Assembly (NCBI GenBank): GCA_029860075.1
Contig: JAOUBX010000006.1
Location: 1 to 64,000 of the forward strand
Source of the DNA: Deltaproteobacteria bacterium
GTDB taxonomy: Bacteria > Desulfobacterota > JADFVX01
Length of the DNA stretch: 64,000 bases
Direction of reading: 5' to 3'
Part shown: piece by piece, positions 62,617 through 64,000 of the stretch
Position numbering within the stretch: position 1 is the stretch's first letter
How the letters are laid out: each line of letters starts with the position of its first letter
Position numbers and translations under genes: made by a program
Notes under the pieces: generated by a model
What the model was told of the DNA's origin: nothing
Database searches by the model: none
What the model saw: the letters and a program-made list of their open reading frames with translations, nothing else

Positions 62617-63579
62617 ATGAAAAGCATAGCCGGCCTTTTATCCATACTATTAGTCCTTGTCCTCTTAATTACCGTTTTTGCCTGTACTGCAAAACCTGAA
62701 AAACACTATCATATTGCTATTGTGATACCTAAATCAGGTACGAGCCATGGAACAGACGGCTTTATTGCGTCTCTTGACAGTCGTGGCTATGTTAGCGGGG
62801 AAAATACAACATTCTATTTCCGTGAAAATAATGAAGGTCTCGAAGATTTTATTAATCGAATGGTGGAGAGAAAAGTTGATCTCATTTTTACCATAACCAC
62901 ACCGGTGACAAGAACCGTTAAAAAACTGACTGAAAAAAAAGAAATTCCTGTCATATTTGTTGTTAACAATCCTGTTAATTCCAATATTGTTGAATCCATA
63001 AAGCATCCCGGGGGAAACCTGACCGGTATTCAGTTAAGCGGCAGTACGCCAAAGACCCTTGAATGGCTCAAATCCATATTTCATGATATGGCCACTATTT
63101 GGGTTCCCGTGTCATTTGATACAAAAGCTGCTTTGCAATGTTTTAATGAACTGGAAAAGGCGGCAAAAAAGCTTGATGTTAAAATCCTTCTCTCTGAGGT
63201 AACAAATAAAGAAGAATTAATAGAATCTCTGCAATCTATCCCGGCTGAAGCAGAGGCAGTGTTCACATTTCACTCTATTTTGATCAATTCCAATCTGGAA
63301 ATCATTTCGAAAAAGGCGATAGAAAAGAAATTGCCTGTTGCTTCATCAGGGCATGTTCAATATAAAAAGGGTGCGCTCCTTTCTTATGGGGTAAGTCACT
63401 ATGAGGCTGCCTTTCATGCAGGCAGATTGGCGGAATCCGTATTACAGGGAGCAAGGCCTTCCCATCTCCCTGTTGAAATGGCCGACTTTTTTCTGGGTCT
63501 TAACCTGCAGACGGCATCCAGGATTAATGTCCATATAGCCGATCACGTTATAGATCAGGCCAACTTCGTCATACAATAG
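62617..63579 (+). CDS. ABC substrate-binding lipoprotein (PF04392-like)
   Basis: 320 residues. Signal peptide with lipobox VFAC, Cys near residue 23. The mature protein is a two-lobed periplasmic binding protein like the BmpA/TrpX-type PF04392 family: HIAIVIPKSGTSHGTDGFIASL, IPVIFVVNNPVNSNIV, GGNLTGIQLSG and the C-terminal AFHAGRLAESVLQGARP. No ABC permease or ATPase is adjacent. It precedes a membrane sensor by 20 bases, so it probably feeds that sensor. Confidence 0.85.
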   Translation: MKSIAGLLSILLVLVLLITVFACTAKPEKHYHIAIVIPKSGTSHGTDGFIASLDSRGYVSGENTTFYFRENNEGLEDFINRMVERKVDLIFTITTPVTRTVKKLTEKKEIPVIFVVNNPVNSNIVESIKHPGGNLTGIQLSGSTPKTLEWLKSIFHDMATIWVPVSFDTKAALQCFNELEKAAKKLDVKILLSEVTNKEELIESLQSIPAEAEAVFTFHSILINSNLEIISKKAIEKKLPVASSGHVQYKKGALLSYGVSHYEAAFHAGRLAESVLQGARPSHLPVEMADFFLGLNLQTASRINVHIADHVIDQANFVIQ

Positions 63580-63599
63580 GCATAATCACATCTAGAGTT

Positions 63600-64000
63600 A
63601 TGAAAAAATCTGAAAAAAGCATACGTAAATTTCTTATCCTTTCCCTTGGCCTGCTTTCCATTTCTCCCCTTATTTTGCTTAGTACTCTCCTGTCGTGGGA
63701 TCATTATCTTTCCCACAAAATTCATATCGCAAAAATTCAGAGATTAATGTCAAATGTGGCTTTACAAAAAATTAATAATTACCTCGATCAACAAAGGGTA
63801 TTGCTTTTGTCCACTATTAAAGCGACGAATATTATTAAACTTAATCAATATGAAAAAGAAAATATTCTTTCCATGCTTCTTTCTTCTACAATAAACAAGG
63901 AATATGGGAAAGTATTTCAGGACCTTATCCTGCTCGATGAAAAGGGTTTCGAGGAAGTTCACGTTTCCAGAACTGAAATCTTTATTCAAAGTGACCTTAT
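63600..64000 (+). CDS. Membrane sensor protein, N-terminal part, runs off the window
   Basis: ATG 63600, 133 codons visible and open at the window end. A basic start (MKKSEKSIRKF), one membrane helix (FLILSLGLLSISPLILL) and a periplasmic region with NNYLDQQRVLLLSTIKATNII, as in Cache-type sensors of histidine kinases or diguanylate cyclases. The output domain is beyond the window. Probably paired with the lipoprotein gene upstream. Confidence 0.72.
   Translation, partial: MKKSEKSIRKFLILSLGLLSISPLILLSTLLSWDHYLSHKIHIAKIQRLMSNVALQKINNYLDQQRVLLLSTIKATNIIKLNQYEKENILSMLLSSTINKEYGKVFQDLILLDEKGFEEVHVSRTEIFIQSDL

Overview
The window looks like a chromosomal segment of a Gram-negative, respiring bacterium. 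The gene families and gene order (rplU-rpmA-obg-proB, a 14-gene nuoA-N operon with nuoC and nuoD separate, many receiver-domain proteins, DUF1844, lipoproteins, PlsY) fit the Desulfobacterota/Deltaproteobacteria or a sister lineage. This is inference from family resemblance, since there is no rRNA or tRNA gene in the window to anchor it. TAA, TAG and TGA all serve as stops, and GTG and TTG starts are common. Nearly all of it is ordinary housekeeping and respiratory chromosome. I see no prophage, IS transposase, CRISPR array or toxin-antitoxin pair.

Layout. 0.2-4.7 kb: a receiver protein fused to an unknown domain, trmB, a selenoprotein gene of the SelW/Rdx family that ordinary gene calling breaks at an in-frame TGA (2384-2707), a YcgN-like Cys-cluster protein and small proteins. 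4.8-12.4 kb: a V-type ATPase operon of the spirochaete/Bacteroides kind (E, DUF2764, A, B, D, I, K), whose K subunit carries the sodium-ligand residues known from Enterococcus NtpK. 12.4-22.1 kb: purC, nadK, plsY, TPR, lipoprotein and signalling genes, ending in a hybrid kinase and a frame-broken HEAT-like fragment. 22.6-27.1 kb: an AttEFGH-type ABC exporter with its AttH lipocalin-like protein. 27.2-36.7 kb: a diguanylate cyclase, a DnaJ-related protein, an SGNH hydrolase in AT-rich sequence, a fused 5-oxoprolinase/hydantoinase, and pyruvate kinase. 37.1-42.4 kb: rplU-rpmA-obg-proB, Hsp20 and an SQR-like flavoprotein. 42.7-57.9 kb: complex I, with a cyclic-nucleotide-binding protein gene between nuoG and nuoH and a DUF1858 gene at the end. 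58-64 kb: gpsA, a ferritin-like gene and an arsS-like gene in one operon, then gatCA, and finally a substrate-binding lipoprotein with the start of a membrane sensor that runs off the window.

How it fits together. Complex I and the V-ATPase are two separate ion-coupled machines. If the K-subunit reading is right, the V-ATPase moves Na+ while complex I handles NADH oxidation. The five receiver-domain genes (one also a GGDEF enzyme with an intact inhibitory site) and the cNMP-binding protein inside nuo suggest second-messenger control of energy metabolism. The selenoprotein implies that the genome encodes SelA/B/C/D elsewhere.

Intergenic gaps hold several families of palindromic repeats (1215-1257, 2167-2264, 22145-22450, 25878-26001, 30901-30935, 35157-35234, 41139-41190).
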